DNA from: Candidatus Rifleibacteriota bacterium
GTDB lineage: Bacteria > Muiribacteriota > Ozemobacteria > Ozemobacterales > Ozemobacteraceae
Length of the DNA stretch: 64,000 nucleotides
Assembly (NCBI GenBank): GCA_905236675.1
Contig: CAJOND010000001.1
Span: 164,839 to 228,838 of the forward strand
Reading direction: 5' to 3'
Shown here one piece after another: positions 16,743-25,572 of the stretch (its first letter is position 1; each line of letters starts with the position of its first letter). A model generated the notes under the pieces. That model saw only the letters and a program-made list of their open reading frames with translations, did not search any database and was not told the DNA's origin. A program made the position numbers and the translations under genes.

Positions 16743-19700
16743 ATCTAGTTCATTTCCCATGCGGTATTTAATGTCGTAGTTGATGATGTAGTCCAGTTCT
16801 TCTTCTGTGAAGCCGTAGTGTTGGGCTAGAACTTTGTCGATTTCGTCAATGATTGGTTTGGATTTTTTGTGTAAATACTCATAATCAGTTTGAACACTAC
16901 CAACGTATCGTTTTTTATTCTCCAAGTCATTTTCTAATTGGTTTGCCATAGAAACTAATGAAAACAGTTTTTCAGAATTTAAGTCTATTTTAAAAAATTG
17001 TAATTCTTGATTAGTTATATGCCAACAATCACTTATTGTTTCCCATATCAAGAAATGAAGAGAGGAATTAAAAACGGCTACAAATATATTTCTTATATTA
17101 TCTGATGGAAAATTAAATAATTTATATTCTTTTGACTGTTTAGGATTTATAAAGCATTTTGTCCATAACATCATTCGCATATTTAAATAAGCAAAATGTT
17201 TATTTGTTATTTTTTGGTTCTCTAAAATTGATTTAGAATTTTTCAATAATTTCTTTATAATATTAATTAAATGAATATTACTACATTTTGCCCAATTAAC
17301 TATTTTTAATTCATTCTTAACATATTCAATGTTGTTTATAATATAGGTTCTTTCATTTCTACAACCTTTTGAATACCAATGATAAAAATTTGTTGTAAAT
17401 AATTTATAATTTTTATCAATAGATTTATTAAAAAGACAAATAGAAACTTTCTGATGAACTCCATTAAAAATTGTAGCTGGTCTGTCTGCGTAATTAGAAA
17501 TCCATATATTTTCTGAATAATCTTGTATTTGTTTTCGTAATAAAGACATTCTAGGAGTTGCAGGAAGAGAAATAGGAACAATAAAACCTATAAATGTCTT
17601 GTTATTGGAAAGAAATAGACTTTTCTCAACAATAAACGCATATAAATTTCCACATTTAAGAGTATTATAATTATAAAGTTTATAGTCTTTTATTTTGCTG
17701 TATTCCACATAAGGCGGATTACCTATAATAACATCGAAGCCGCCGTTTCCATCGTCTTTATCCATAATACTATAAAACTCAGAATACCAGTGGAAAGGAG
17801 TAGAGTTTTTATTTTGAGGCTGTGCTTTGAATAGTGTTTCATCTAATTTCCTTTTTAATTCATTTCTTGCTTCTATCAATACTCTTTTTTGTTCTTTAAG
17901 TTCTTCAGTTTTGGTGTCAAAACTCATCTGCATTTCCTTAAATTTATGAGTTTTAGAAGACAAGTTATTTATATTCTCAAAAACTTCTGCTGTAAGGAAA
18001 TTAGTATCAAAGTTTGCTACTAAACCTTTCTTTATTTCTTCTTTTGTAGCAAAACCAACTAACGAATTACCGCATCTGATATTGAAATCAATATCTGGTA
18101 ATGGTTCTATTCCAAGATTTTCTTTATAATAATTTGGTTCAGCTGTAGAGATAAGCTTCAAGAAAAGTCTTAATTTAGCTGTTTCTGTAGCTTCTTTCAT
18201 AATATCAACGCCGTAAAGATTATTTAAAATAATGGATTTATAAATAAAATACTGCTTGTTTTCGTGTTTTTCTAAGCTTTCAAGCTCATCTTCAAAAAGT
18301 CTTCTTGTCTGTTTATCTTCAATTTTAATTCTACTTGAAATAAATTCTTCCATTCGACATAAACAACTGTCATAAAGAGGTTCTAAAATATTCAAAGCGG
18401 CAAACAAAAATGCACCTGAACCGCATGTTGGGTCTAATACTGTGATTTTTTTCAATTCCTGATAAAAACTACTTATTAGCTGAGGAGATTGGGTTTCGTC
18501 TAACAAGTCTTGAGCAAATTGACAAATATCAAGATTATAAGTTATAAAATCTTCAATTGAAGCTATTTCACCATTTTCAATTTTGTTTTTAACTTCTTTA
18601 TATCTAGCTAATCTACTGACTGTTTCACGCCATATTTCTGTAGGAAGAGCAAATTCTTCGTTAGCTGGTTCATTCCAGCGTTTACGCCTTTCCAACAAAT
18701 TTGGTTTTGAAGTGTCTAAGCCTTCTGATATATAGTCAGGCAAAGTCTTGTTGGCACCTTTTTTCACAGCGTCAAAAATATATTTATCGCCAGAGTTACG
18801 AAGCATTTGAGAGATTTCGCTATTTTCAGCAAAAAGATTAGGTAGCCTTTTCCCAACAGCATTAAAAAGAAAAGGAATAATACTGCTTCGGCTTATATAC
18901 TCGGTTATGTCTTCCTGAGTGTAATAAGCACCCATTTGAGCTCTGTCGTTGATATATTTTTCAAAGATGTAGCCTAGCACATCAGGAGATATTTCGTTTC
19001 CAGTAGCACATTCACGAGTGTCTAAGTGCCATTCATACTGATCAAAAAGCTTAAAAATATTTTCAAACGCCTTGTCAGGAATTTGAATATCTTTGTATTT
19101 CTGCTCTATTTCGTGAATTTCAAAAATACCACCGTTTAAATATGGAATGTTTCCAAGCAATTCTTGAGTTTTTTTATCTCTTTTTGAATAAGGTTCTGCA
19201 AGACCCTTATGAAAAAGTGTAGTCAGAAATTTTTTATAAAATGAATAAAACTGGTTGCTTCCATTTTGCTTAGAAATCAGTTCTAATTTGTTTTTGAGAT
19301 AATTTTTATCGTTGTTGAAAAAAGAGCGTTTTTGAATAAAATAACAAAACATAAGCCTGTTAAGCATGATTGAAGCATACCACTCTTTTTCAGTGTTATC
19401 ACTTATTCCTTCTATTAACTTCACAAAATTAGTATGCTGTTTGCTGAATTCAACATAGAATTTTTTTGTAACTTTTTCTGAATTTACAGCAAAGTTTGCA
19501 TTCACTCGCAATTTAACATCAGAAATAGTTATATTATCTTCTTCATCTAACTCAAAAATTAGTCCAGAAGCTCTTTGGTAAATTCTTTCAGGGTCTTGAT
19601 TAATATTATATTTTATTTCAGCAACTTTATATTTATCGCCGACTCTGTAGTTATAGAGCCAAACCTGTTCACCAGTTTCTTCTGAACAGAAAATAATGAT

Positions 19701-19964
19701 ATGTTCATGCTTTAAAGCTTTGATTCTATTATCAATCTTTTTTCTTAAGAAAGATAAAGGAATAGCTCCATTTTCTGAATGACATGAAATAATTGAAAAC
19801 CCTTGCTTTTCAGCTTCTATATTGAATGTAAATAATTCATTGTTTTCTTCAATAGGCGGGAGTTTAGTATTGTCTTTATTCCAACCTAGTGTAATAAATA
19901 GATTTTTAAATTCAAAATTTTTTAAATATTCGCCAAATTCGTTTTTTGTAATTGTTGTTGTCAT
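16734..19964 (-). CDS. Eco57I-class N6-adenine DNA methyltransferase
   Basis: 1076 aa. An N-terminal region (1-400) contains the QVWLYNYRVGDKYKVAEI strand pair and the VTKKFYVEFSKQH and WYASIMLNRLMFCYFIQKRS segments seen in large Eco57I-like methylases. The SAM site LDPTCGSGAFLFAAL is near residue 511 and the catalytic motif IV IIGNPPYVEY near 747. The region after NPPY (about 17000-17700) is markedly more AT-rich and would be the target-recognition domain. No separate nuclease motif is evident, so cleavage would come from the partner. The start ATG overlaps the TGA of the upstream helicase gene (ATGA), showing translational coupling. The stop lies in a heptamer array. Likely modifies host DNA at the same site that the system restricts. 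Confidence 0.88.
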   Translation of the reverse strand: MTTTITKNEFGEYLKNFEFKNLFITLGWNKDNTKLPPIEENNELFTFNIEAEKQGFSIISCHSENGAIPLSFLRKKIDNRIKALKHEHIIIFCSEETGEQVWLYNYRVGDKYKVAEIKYNINQDPERIYQRASGLIFELDEEDNITISDVKLRVNANFAVNSEKVTKKFYVEFSKQHTNFVKLIEGISDNTEKEWYASIMLNRLMFCYFIQKRSFFNNDKNYLKNKLELISKQNGSNQFYSFYKKFLTTLFHKGLAEPYSKRDKKTQELLGNIPYLNGGIFEIHEIEQKYKDIQIPDKAFENIFKLFDQYEWHLDTRECATGNEISPDVLGYIFEKYINDRAQMGAYYTQEDITEYISRSSIIPFLFNAVGKRLPNLFAENSEISQMLRNSGDKYIFDAVKKGANKTLPDYISEGLDTSKPNLLERRKRWNEPANEEFALPTEIWRETVSRLARYKEVKNKIENGEIASIEDFITYNLDICQFAQDLLDETQSPQLISSFYQELKKITVLDPTCGSGAFLFAALNILEPLYDSCLCRMEEFISSRIKIEDKQTRRLFEDELESLEKHENKQYFIYKSIILNNLYGVDIMKEATETAKLRLFLKLISTAEPNYYKENLGIEPLPDIDFNIRCGNSLVGFATKEEIKKGLVANFDTNFLTAEVFENINNLSSKTHKFKEMQMSFDTKTEELKEQKRVLIEARNELKRKLDETLFKAQPQNKNSTPFHWYSEFYSIMDKDDGNGGFDVIIGNPPYVEYSKIKDYKLYNYNTLKCGNLYAFIVEKSLFLSNNKTFIGFIVPISLPATPRMSLLRKQIQDYSENIWISNYADRPATIFNGVHQKVSICLFNKSIDKNYKLFTTNFYHWYSKGCRNERTYIINNIEYVKNELKIVNWAKCSNIHLINIIKKLLKNSKSILENQKITNKHFAYLNMRMMLWTKCFINPKQSKEYKLFNFPSDNIRNIFVAVFNSSLHFLIWETISDCWHITNQELQFFKIDLNSEKLFSLVSMANQLENDLENKKRYVGSVQTDYEYLHKKSKPIIDEIDKVLAQHYGFTEEELDYIINYDIKYRMGNELDEN

Positions 19965-22900
19965 TTGCTTATCAACCCCATTGAACAGATTATTTGAGTT
20001 AACTTTTTATGATGAGTCTGCTCTGTTTCAAAAATGCAGAGCTTACCATCATTTCTCAGTGAAACAAGTAAATCAGCCAAATCCTGGTCTGAAATTCCTG
20101 ATTTTAATTGCTTGGAAATAACATCTTTAGCGTATTCGCGAAGAGGGTTCTTATAAATGTCATCTAAGGCCTTTTTGTGCTCTTGAGTTACAAATAGTGT
20201 TCCTTCGTTTTCTTCGATGAAACGCAATACTTTCATATAAGTCTGGTATTTAATTCCTGTCTTTCTTCCTAAACTTCCACCTGTAGAAGACTCTTCTTGT
20301 GAGGCAACTTTTACTGCTTCTTTAACGAGTTCATGATGTCTTCTAAATCGAGGTAAAGTTGGCTCTTCTGGGTCACATTCAGCAGTTTTCAAAATAGTAA
20401 ACTGAGACTGTGTTATAATTTTCCCTTTAGTATCAAGTTGAGTTAAAACATCGTTGTTTTGTGGAGTTTTAGTGTAGACGATCACACTTTCACTAATGTT
20501 TTGTGGTGCTTTTTTGCTTGAAAAGACCACGTTAGGCATATTGGGAATTATTTGTTTCAGCTCTGGCTGTTTGTCGATTGCATTTTTCCAAATCTGATAA
20601 GCATAAGAAGAAAGGTCTACATCTTCTTCGCTGTCTTGCTCATCTAAAATTCCTGATTTTTCGTTGTAAAGGTCTTCGATGTTTACAGGGTCTCCATCAA
20701 AGAAAACTTCATCGGAACCGACTACTTCAGCATTTTCTTTAATTCTGTGTTTAAGCTTATCTCTAAGCTTGATAATCTTTTCTACTCCGTCTTCAGGCAA
20801 AAAGGAATAACAGAATATTTGACTTGAAGCCTGACCAAGACGGTCAACACGACCTGCTCTTTGAATTAATCGAATAATCGCCCAAGGGAGGTCGAAATTC
20901 ACGATTATATGAGCATCTTGAAGATTCTGACCTTCGCTTAAAACGTCTGTTGAAACCAAAACTCTTATTTGTTCGCTATTTGCGATATAAAAATCATTAC
21001 TGATAGGACTGAATCTTTTGGCTAAGTCTGTAATATTTGTATTTTCACCTGTTGCTTTAGCTACTTTATCAACACCACGTCTTTTTAATTCGCCAGTTAT
21101 ATAATCTGCTGTATCAGCAAACTGAGTGAATATAAGCACTTTTTCATCGGGGTGCTGTTCCTTTAAAAGTTTTTCTAGAGCAGATAACTTACGATCATTT
21201 TGAGAATCCCATTGAGGAACAAGAGAAGCAACTTTTAATAGTGCTTCATTATCTTCTTTAAGCTCTTTTATTAATTTTTTAACTTCGAAAAAGCTAGTAG
21301 AAAGCCATCTGAATTTGTCACTTGAATCACTAGAAAAAGAGTCATAATATTTTTTAGCAACCTTCTTATAATCATTTTCCGTAAATAAATTAGAATCTTT
21401 TTCCTCTTTTGTTTTTTCTTCTAAAAAAATAGTTAAATCTTCTTCATCAGAATCTTTATACATATCTACTTCAACAGTTTTACCACCGATAGGAAGCAAC
21501 AAATCATTTTCCAATGCATAAAGATATATATAGTTTTTTAGAATTAAGCGGTGAAGTGATAGAATAAAAGCCTGTCCACAGCTTTCTAAACGCTTATAAA
21601 GATTGGTTCTGCAAAAGCCTTTTATTCTATGCCCAGCTCTAGATAGGTCTTCAAGTATCTTTTCAATTATTTCACGTTCTTTTTTGTCTTTAATAGCTGT
21701 TATTTGCTTTTTTAGGCTTTCTTCTTCTTTGAGATAAGAACCTAGAGAATATCTTGAAAGATTCAAACCATCGATTAAGTCAATTGTTTGGCTATCATAA
21801 AGAATCGCATACAGGTCCTTTTTGTCATTTGCGTTCATAGCAAAAGTAACTTTTTTAGGCAGTCTTTCGGGGAAATATGAACGCTCACCGTTTTCAAAAA
21901 CTACATATCTTCGACTGTTGATAGGGTCTATCTGAGAATAATTCTTTTTGATAAAACTTCTTGTACGGCGTATTAGAAAGTTTTTCATCAATTCACGCCA
22001 ATCATCAGGATTATCGCTTTTTTCAAAAGCTTTGATACTATGTAGTGGAATATCTGTATGTCTAGCTTGAAATCTGACTACACCACCCAATTGAGCTATA
22101 TATTTTTCGGGGCTTATTCCTAAGTCATAATCTTCTTTGATAAAGAGTTTTAGCTGATTAGCAAGGTCTAAATAAGATTTATTATAGGGAGTTGCAGAAA
22201 GCAATATTACTTTGCTTTCATTGATTTCAAGATAATCTTTTAATGCTTTATAACTGCGATTTTCACTGTTTCTAAAATTATGACTTTCATCAATAATTAC
22301 GAGTTTATAACGTTTTAAACTTGGAAGTTCTTTAACCAACATTGAATGGGGAATAATTTTTGCATGTAAACCATATTCTTCTCGGTATGTTTCCCACATC
22401 TGAACAAGATTTACAGGAGGAAGAATTAAAGTGTTATAACTGTATTCATCTTCTAAAAGCTTGGCTATAGCAGTTGCTGTAATAGTTTTTCCCAGACCTA
22501 CTACATCGCCTATGATTAAACCGCCATGTTTTTCAAGATTGTGGGCGCCTATCTGGACTGCTTTTTGCTGAAAATCTAGTAATTTTGTTTTAAAAATATC
22601 AGAGGGTTTGAAAGAATTAATTCCGATTATGGCATCTTGAGATAGATGATAAGCCATTTTCAAATATATATGGTACGGCTTAATAGATTCTTCTCTAGCC
22701 CAGGATTCTTCTAAAATTTCTATTATTTCTTTTGTAAAATCGATGCAAAGCCTGTCGTTCCAACGTTCTTCAAACCATTTAGAAAGTTTTTTTGCTGCAT
22801 CCTGTTCTAAAACATCTACGTTAAGTTCTCCCTGACGCTTTAAACCTGCTAATGTAAAATTACTGCTTCCCAAAAGAGCTGTTGTCGCAGTAATTTTGTT

Positions 22901-23365
22901 TGAAGAATAAGATAAATAAAGTTTTGCATGTAAAAGATGTTTTAAAAAAAGCTTTACTACAACTTTTCCTTCTTTTAACTGTTGAAGGAGTTTTTTTATT
23001 GTATTTTCATCGTTATTTGTAGGAGAACCGATTGTGAGTTGCTCTTTTAATTCTTCTTTAATCTGTTTGCGTAATTCTTCAATTTGTTTATGGTCAGGTA
23101 TTTCTTCTTCATTACCAGAATAGTTGTCAGCTATTATTTCTGTGGGAGTTTTATACATTCCCAAAAGTAAACGGCAAAAGCGTTTCTGTTGGGTATTACC
23201 TTCTTTTATTTCTTCGCCTTGAAGCTTGTTTATTTCATCAGCGACCAAATTCCAGCCTCTGATATTGAAATAGCCAACACAATAATCTAGTCTTAAAGCA
23301 TTTTTCGCATGGTTTTTTAAACCCGTATTAAAATCTTTTTCGATATTGTCATAGATGTTTGGCAA
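19961..23365 (-). CDS. PLD-nuclease / SF2 helicase fusion (restriction-like)
   Basis: 1134 aa. N-terminal phospholipase D-type nuclease with HAKLYL (His146, Lys148) and GSSNFT (Ser167, Asn169): one HKD-type half site, so a dimer would complete the active site. SNF2-like helicase follows: GDVVGLGKT at 286-294, DESH at 359-362, SATPYNK, and the C-terminal helicase motifs LIFTQFADTADYI, VLVSTDVLSEGQNLQ and QRAGRVDRLGQ. A charged C-terminal extension of about 250 residues may bind the methylase. Together with the methyltransferase it forms a two-gene restriction-like module: ATP-driven translocation with PLD cleavage. It differs from DISARM, whose PLD and helicase genes are separate and accompanied by further drm genes not found here. 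A conventional start is used at 23365. Confidence 0.85.
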   Translation of the reverse strand: MPNIYDNIEKDFNTGLKNHAKNALRLDYCVGYFNIRGWNLVADEINKLQGEEIKEGNTQQKRFCRLLLGMYKTPTEIIADNYSGNEEEIPDHKQIEELRKQIKEELKEQLTIGSPTNNDENTIKKLLQQLKEGKVVVKLFLKHLLHAKLYLSYSSNKITATTALLGSSNFTLAGLKRQGELNVDVLEQDAAKKLSKWFEERWNDRLCIDFTKEIIEILEESWAREESIKPYHIYLKMAYHLSQDAIIGINSFKPSDIFKTKLLDFQQKAVQIGAHNLEKHGGLIIGDVVGLGKTITATAIAKLLEDEYSYNTLILPPVNLVQMWETYREEYGLHAKIIPHSMLVKELPSLKRYKLVIIDESHNFRNSENRSYKALKDYLEINESKVILLSATPYNKSYLDLANQLKLFIKEDYDLGISPEKYIAQLGGVVRFQARHTDIPLHSIKAFEKSDNPDDWRELMKNFLIRRTRSFIKKNYSQIDPINSRRYVVFENGERSYFPERLPKKVTFAMNANDKKDLYAILYDSQTIDLIDGLNLSRYSLGSYLKEEESLKKQITAIKDKKEREIIEKILEDLSRAGHRIKGFCRTNLYKRLESCGQAFILSLHRLILKNYIYLYALENDLLLPIGGKTVEVDMYKDSDEEDLTIFLEEKTKEEKDSNLFTENDYKKVAKKYYDSFSSDSSDKFRWLSTSFFEVKKLIKELKEDNEALLKVASLVPQWDSQNDRKLSALEKLLKEQHPDEKVLIFTQFADTADYITGELKRRGVDKVAKATGENTNITDLAKRFSPISNDFYIANSEQIRVLVSTDVLSEGQNLQDAHIIVNFDLPWAIIRLIQRAGRVDRLGQASSQIFCYSFLPEDGVEKIIKLRDKLKHRIKENAEVVGSDEVFFDGDPVNIEDLYNEKSGILDEQDSEEDVDLSSYAYQIWKNAIDKQPELKQIIPNMPNVVFSSKKAPQNISESVIVYTKTPQNNDVLTQLDTKGKIITQSQFTILKTAECDPEEPTLPRFRRHHELVKEAVKVASQEESSTGGSLGRKTGIKYQTYMKVLRFIEENEGTLFVTQEHKKALDDIYKNPLREYAKDVISKQLKSGISDQDLADLLVSLRNDGKLCIFETEQTHHKKLTQIICSMGLISK

Positions 23366-23855
23366 TGTGACGTTCCCCTTTGTCTAGGCAAATTCTGACA
23401 AAAGAGAGATTTAATAGAAACTCTTTCGAGTTTCGTAGTTATTGTAGTTGGTTTTTATTGTTTTTTGATGAAACCGATGAAATAACAATAACTACAACAA
23501 CCAACTACTACAAAAACAATTGTTTTTTTGCAGATGAAAAAAACACGAAATTCTGTTATTATATGTACATAACAAAACTAGTGTTTAACACTTGCATTTG
23601 TTAAGGTATTTCGCTCTACTTCTTGGCGGAACTAAGCGAAATACCGCCTCTAAATTGTCAGTTTGCTTAAATATTAAAGAGCTTCACTCAAATGTGAAGC
23701 TTTTGTCGTATTTAGGCAATAAAAATTATAACAATTTATCTATAATTTATCAAATAAAATTGATTTATCTATAATACTGACTATGCAAATTTAATATGAG
23801 ATGACTGGATTGACACGCCATAACAATGGCTCGCAATGACAGATAAAAAAGTGGA
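23366..23855. other. 490-bp structured non-coding region between helicase and XRE gene
   Basis: Short frames here lack ribosome sites and are not called as genes. It holds: GAAACTC-tttc-GAGTTTC (23417-23434); imperfect inverted arms with GTAGTTATTG and GTAGTTGGTT (23433-23460 versus 23482-23511); a perfect 10-bp inverted repeat GGTATTTCGC/GCGAAATACC (23605-23614, 23636-23645) with a 21-base loop; and hairpin AGCTTCAC-tcaaat-GTGAAGCT followed by TTTG (23680-23704), which looks like an intrinsic terminator. The last two together could end a small plus-strand RNA. The early palindromes may be operators for the divergent helicase/methylase operon. Confidence 0.5.
23804..23840. repeat. Dispersed palindromic repeat, copy 3
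   Basis: ACTGGATTGACACGCC / GGCTCGCAATGAC: imperfect inverted arms in the same orientation as 1371-1407. It ends 15 bases before the XRE regulator start, inside the island. Confidence 0.7.
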
Positions 23856-24164
23856 ATGGCTTATTTTCAGAAAAAACTAAAAGAGATTATGAAAAGCAAG
23901 CAATTAACTCAAATGGAGTTAGCTAAACTTGCACATATTTCACAAAATACGGTCTCTAATTGGTTAAATGATTCATCTTCACCAACATTAAAAAATCTTG
24001 AAGCATTAGCAGATTCTCTAAATATGACTGTTGGAGAATTGATTGGCGATTTTTCTCATAATTCAAAGCTTAGCGAAGAAGATAAAAAACTATTGACACT
24101 TCCAATAAAACAAAAGAGGATATTGTTGAAGTTTGTTGATTTCTTGAGTGAAATCGAAGAGTAG
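23856..24164 (+). CDS. XRE-family transcriptional regulator
   Basis: 102 aa. Helix-turn-helix in the first half: LKEIMKSKQLTQMELAKLAH, then ISQNTVSNWLND and PTLKNLEALADSLNMTVGELIG. The C-terminal 35 residues form a charged helix that could dimerise. Divergent from the helicase-methylase operon and therefore a candidate controller of it, similar in position to restriction-modification C proteins. Start ATG 23856 has only a weak GTGG upstream; ATG 23889 is an alternative that would remove the first turn of the HTH domain. TAG stop. Confidence 0.85.
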   Translation: MAYFQKKLKEIMKSKQLTQMELAKLAHISQNTVSNWLNDSSSPTLKNLEALADSLNMTVGELIGDFSHNSKLSEEDKKLLTLPIKQKRILLKFVDFLSEIEE

Positions 24165-24274
24165 TCATTAATATTTTTTTATCAGATTTTTAACTCTATT
24201 TTACCCAAAAACGAAAATAACTGAAATGACAGTTTTTTATTTTGGTAGGTTATTTTTGTATGATGTTGTTTTTG

Positions 24275-24314
24275 TTGGTTATATTTGACTAAAAATAACT
24301 TATTGGTTATATTT
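24275..24314 (+). promoter_or_regulatory. Promoter and direct-repeat operator of the toxin-antitoxin operon
   Basis: TTGACT (24285-24290), 17-base spacer, TATATT (24308-24313). Two exact 12-base direct repeats, TTGGTTATATTT at 24275-24286 and 24303-24314, overlap the -35 and -10 hexamers with 28-base periodicity, as expected for an antitoxin operator. The expected transcript start (about 7 bases after the -10) coincides with the toxin ATG at 24320. Confidence 0.7.
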
Positions 24315-24319
24315 TAGTT

Positions 24320-24691
24320 ATGGATGAAAAACAGAAATACAAAATAATCTTTTACAAAGACAGAAAAGGTAATGAGCCTGTAGCCGAATATATCCGAAAA
24401 CTTAAAGCCACTAGTGAGAAAAACAAAGACGCTCGTATAAACTTAGAGAAGATTATAGAATATATGAACGTGTTGAAGAGAAAAGGATTTGAAGCAGGTT
24501 ATCCATATATCAAACATATAAAAGGCGATATATGGGAATTGAGACCTTTAAGAAACAGAATTTTCTTTTTCTGTTGGAGTGGTGAAGCATTCGTTATGCT
24601 TAGTCATTTTATGAAGAAAACTCAAGAAACACCAAAATCTGAAAAAGATAAAGCAGAAAAAATAATGAAAAGATTCTTGAATGGAGAATAA
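24320..24691 (+). CDS. HigB/Gp49-like toxin (RelE/ParE superfamily)
   Basis: 123 aa, basic, of the phage-derived Gp49-like HigB family. Diagnostic stretch: KHIKGDIWELRPLRNRIFFFCW followed by FVMLSHFMKKTQETPKSEKDKA and KIMKRFL at the end (core strand-Arg-strand-Lys pattern of RelE-type mRNA interferases). The gene is followed after 3 bases by an XRE antitoxin. No ribosome site is visible, and the promoter predicts a leaderless mRNA. Known family members cleave translated mRNA when the antitoxin is lost; here this would stabilise the island. Confidence 0.85.
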   Translation: MDEKQKYKIIFYKDRKGNEPVAEYIRKLKATSEKNKDARINLEKIIEYMNVLKRKGFEAGYPYIKHIKGDIWELRPLRNRIFFFCWSGEAFVMLSHFMKKTQETPKSEKDKAEKIMKRFLNGE

Positions 24692-24694
24692 AAA

Positions 24695-24970
24695 ATGAAA
24701 TATACTGAATGGGACGAATTAAGAGAAGAGCTTTTTACTCCAGAAGAAATAGCTATACAGGACGCTAAAGCTGATTTCTTATGCAAGCTCATAGATGCTA
24801 GGAAGAAAAAAGGCTTTAGCCAAAAGAAGTTAGGAGAAGAAACTTCTATAAAACAACCTGTAATAGCTAGACTTGAAAAAGGTAGAACCAATCCTCAACT
24901 AGAGACATTAATAAAAATATTGTTGCCATTAGGTTTTAAACTTAGCATAGAGCCAATAGAAGCAAAATAA
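24695..24970 (+). CDS. HigA-like XRE antitoxin
   Basis: 91 aa. N-terminal acidic part (KYTEWDELREELFTPEEI) and a C-terminal helix-turn-helix: ARKKKGFSQKKLGEETSIKQ, PVIARLEKGRTNPQLETLIK. GGAG lies 10 bases before the ATG, so unlike the toxin it has a normal ribosome site. Toxin-first order is the HigBA arrangement. Expected to neutralise the toxin and repress the operon through the direct repeats at 24275. A decayed second copy lies at 25573. Confidence 0.85.
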   Translation: MKYTEWDELREELFTPEEIAIQDAKADFLCKLIDARKKKGFSQKKLGEETSIKQPVIARLEKGRTNPQLETLIKILLPLGFKLSIEPIEAK

Positions 24971-24975
24971 TTTTT

Positions 24976-25269
24976 ATGCCTGAAACATACTTTGACGAAA
25001 AATTAAATGATTACATCATTGACGCTGGAACACCTAATTGGTTTGTTGATGATGTTATAGCCAACGATGACTATACTTTGCTACTAACTTTTGTTACAGG
25101 AGAAAAAAAGCTTTTTGATTGCAAACCATTGTTAGCTGATTCTTTTTTTGAACCATTGAAAGATATAAATTTTTTCAAGAAAGCACATATTTGTGGTCGC
25201 TCTGTAGTTTGGAGCGATGAAATAGATATAGCTCCTGAATACGTTTATGAAGCTAGTAAGCCTATATAA
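24976..25269 (+). CDS. DUF2442 protein, copy a
   Basis: 97 aa. DUF2442-type small protein with the conserved core ANDDYTLLLTFVTGEKKLFD, followed by KPLL and an F-F-E-P-L-K-D motif and a VVWSDEIDIAPEYVYE ending. Paralogous to the next gene (shared core and ending). DUF2442 proteins often neighbour toxin-antitoxin or DUF4160 genes and their role is unclear. It begins 6 bases after the antitoxin stop, hence part of that operon. Confidence 0.75.
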   Translation: MPETYFDEKLNDYIIDAGTPNWFVDDVIANDDYTLLLTFVTGEKKLFDCKPLLADSFFEPLKDINFFKKAHICGRSVVWSDEIDIAPEYVYEASKPI

Positions 25270-25280
25270 ACTTTTTGAAT

Positions 25281-25568
25281 ATGGAAGTTTATTACGACGA
25301 ACAATTAAAAGATTATATTATATCGGCTGGTATTCCTGATTATAAAATTATAGATGTAAAAGCCAACGATGATTATACTTTGTTGCTTACATTTGTTACA
25401 GGAGAGAAAAAGCTTTTTGACTTTAAGCCTTTATTAGACGAATACCCATTTGAACCATTAAAGAACTTGGGATTATTCAAAAAAGCTTTTGTTTGTTGTG
25501 GTGTGGCGTGGAATGATGATATTGATATAGACGGCGAATATCTTTATGAACATGGAACACCAGTTTAA
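25281..25568 (+). CDS. DUF2442 protein, copy b
   Basis: 95 aa, tandem paralogue of the preceding gene (same ANDDYTLLLTFVTGEKKLFD core). Differences concentrate in the middle and at the cysteine pair VCCGVAW. ATG 25281 is chosen rather than the in-frame TTG 25275 because it aligns with the start of copy a (YFDEKLNDYII versus YYDEQLKDYII). It starts 11 bases after copy a and ends 4 bases before the antitoxin fragment. Confidence 0.75.
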   Translation: MEVYYDEQLKDYIISAGIPDYKIIDVKANDDYTLLLTFVTGEKKLFDFKPLLDEYPFEPLKNLGLFKKAFVCCGVAWNDDIDIDGEYLYEHGTPV

Positions 25569-25572
25569 TATT

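Noticed and set aside
19961..23365. DISARM or type I restriction assignment for the methylase/helicase pair
   Set aside because: drmA/drmB/drmC genes, a specificity subunit and a separate endonuclease gene are all missing; naming it would overstate the evidence.
23380..23774. Two open frames of 60-75 codons in the gap after the helicase gene
   Set aside because: No ribosome sites, lie across palindromes and consist of repetitive Tyr/Thr/Asn runs; better explained as structured non-coding DNA.
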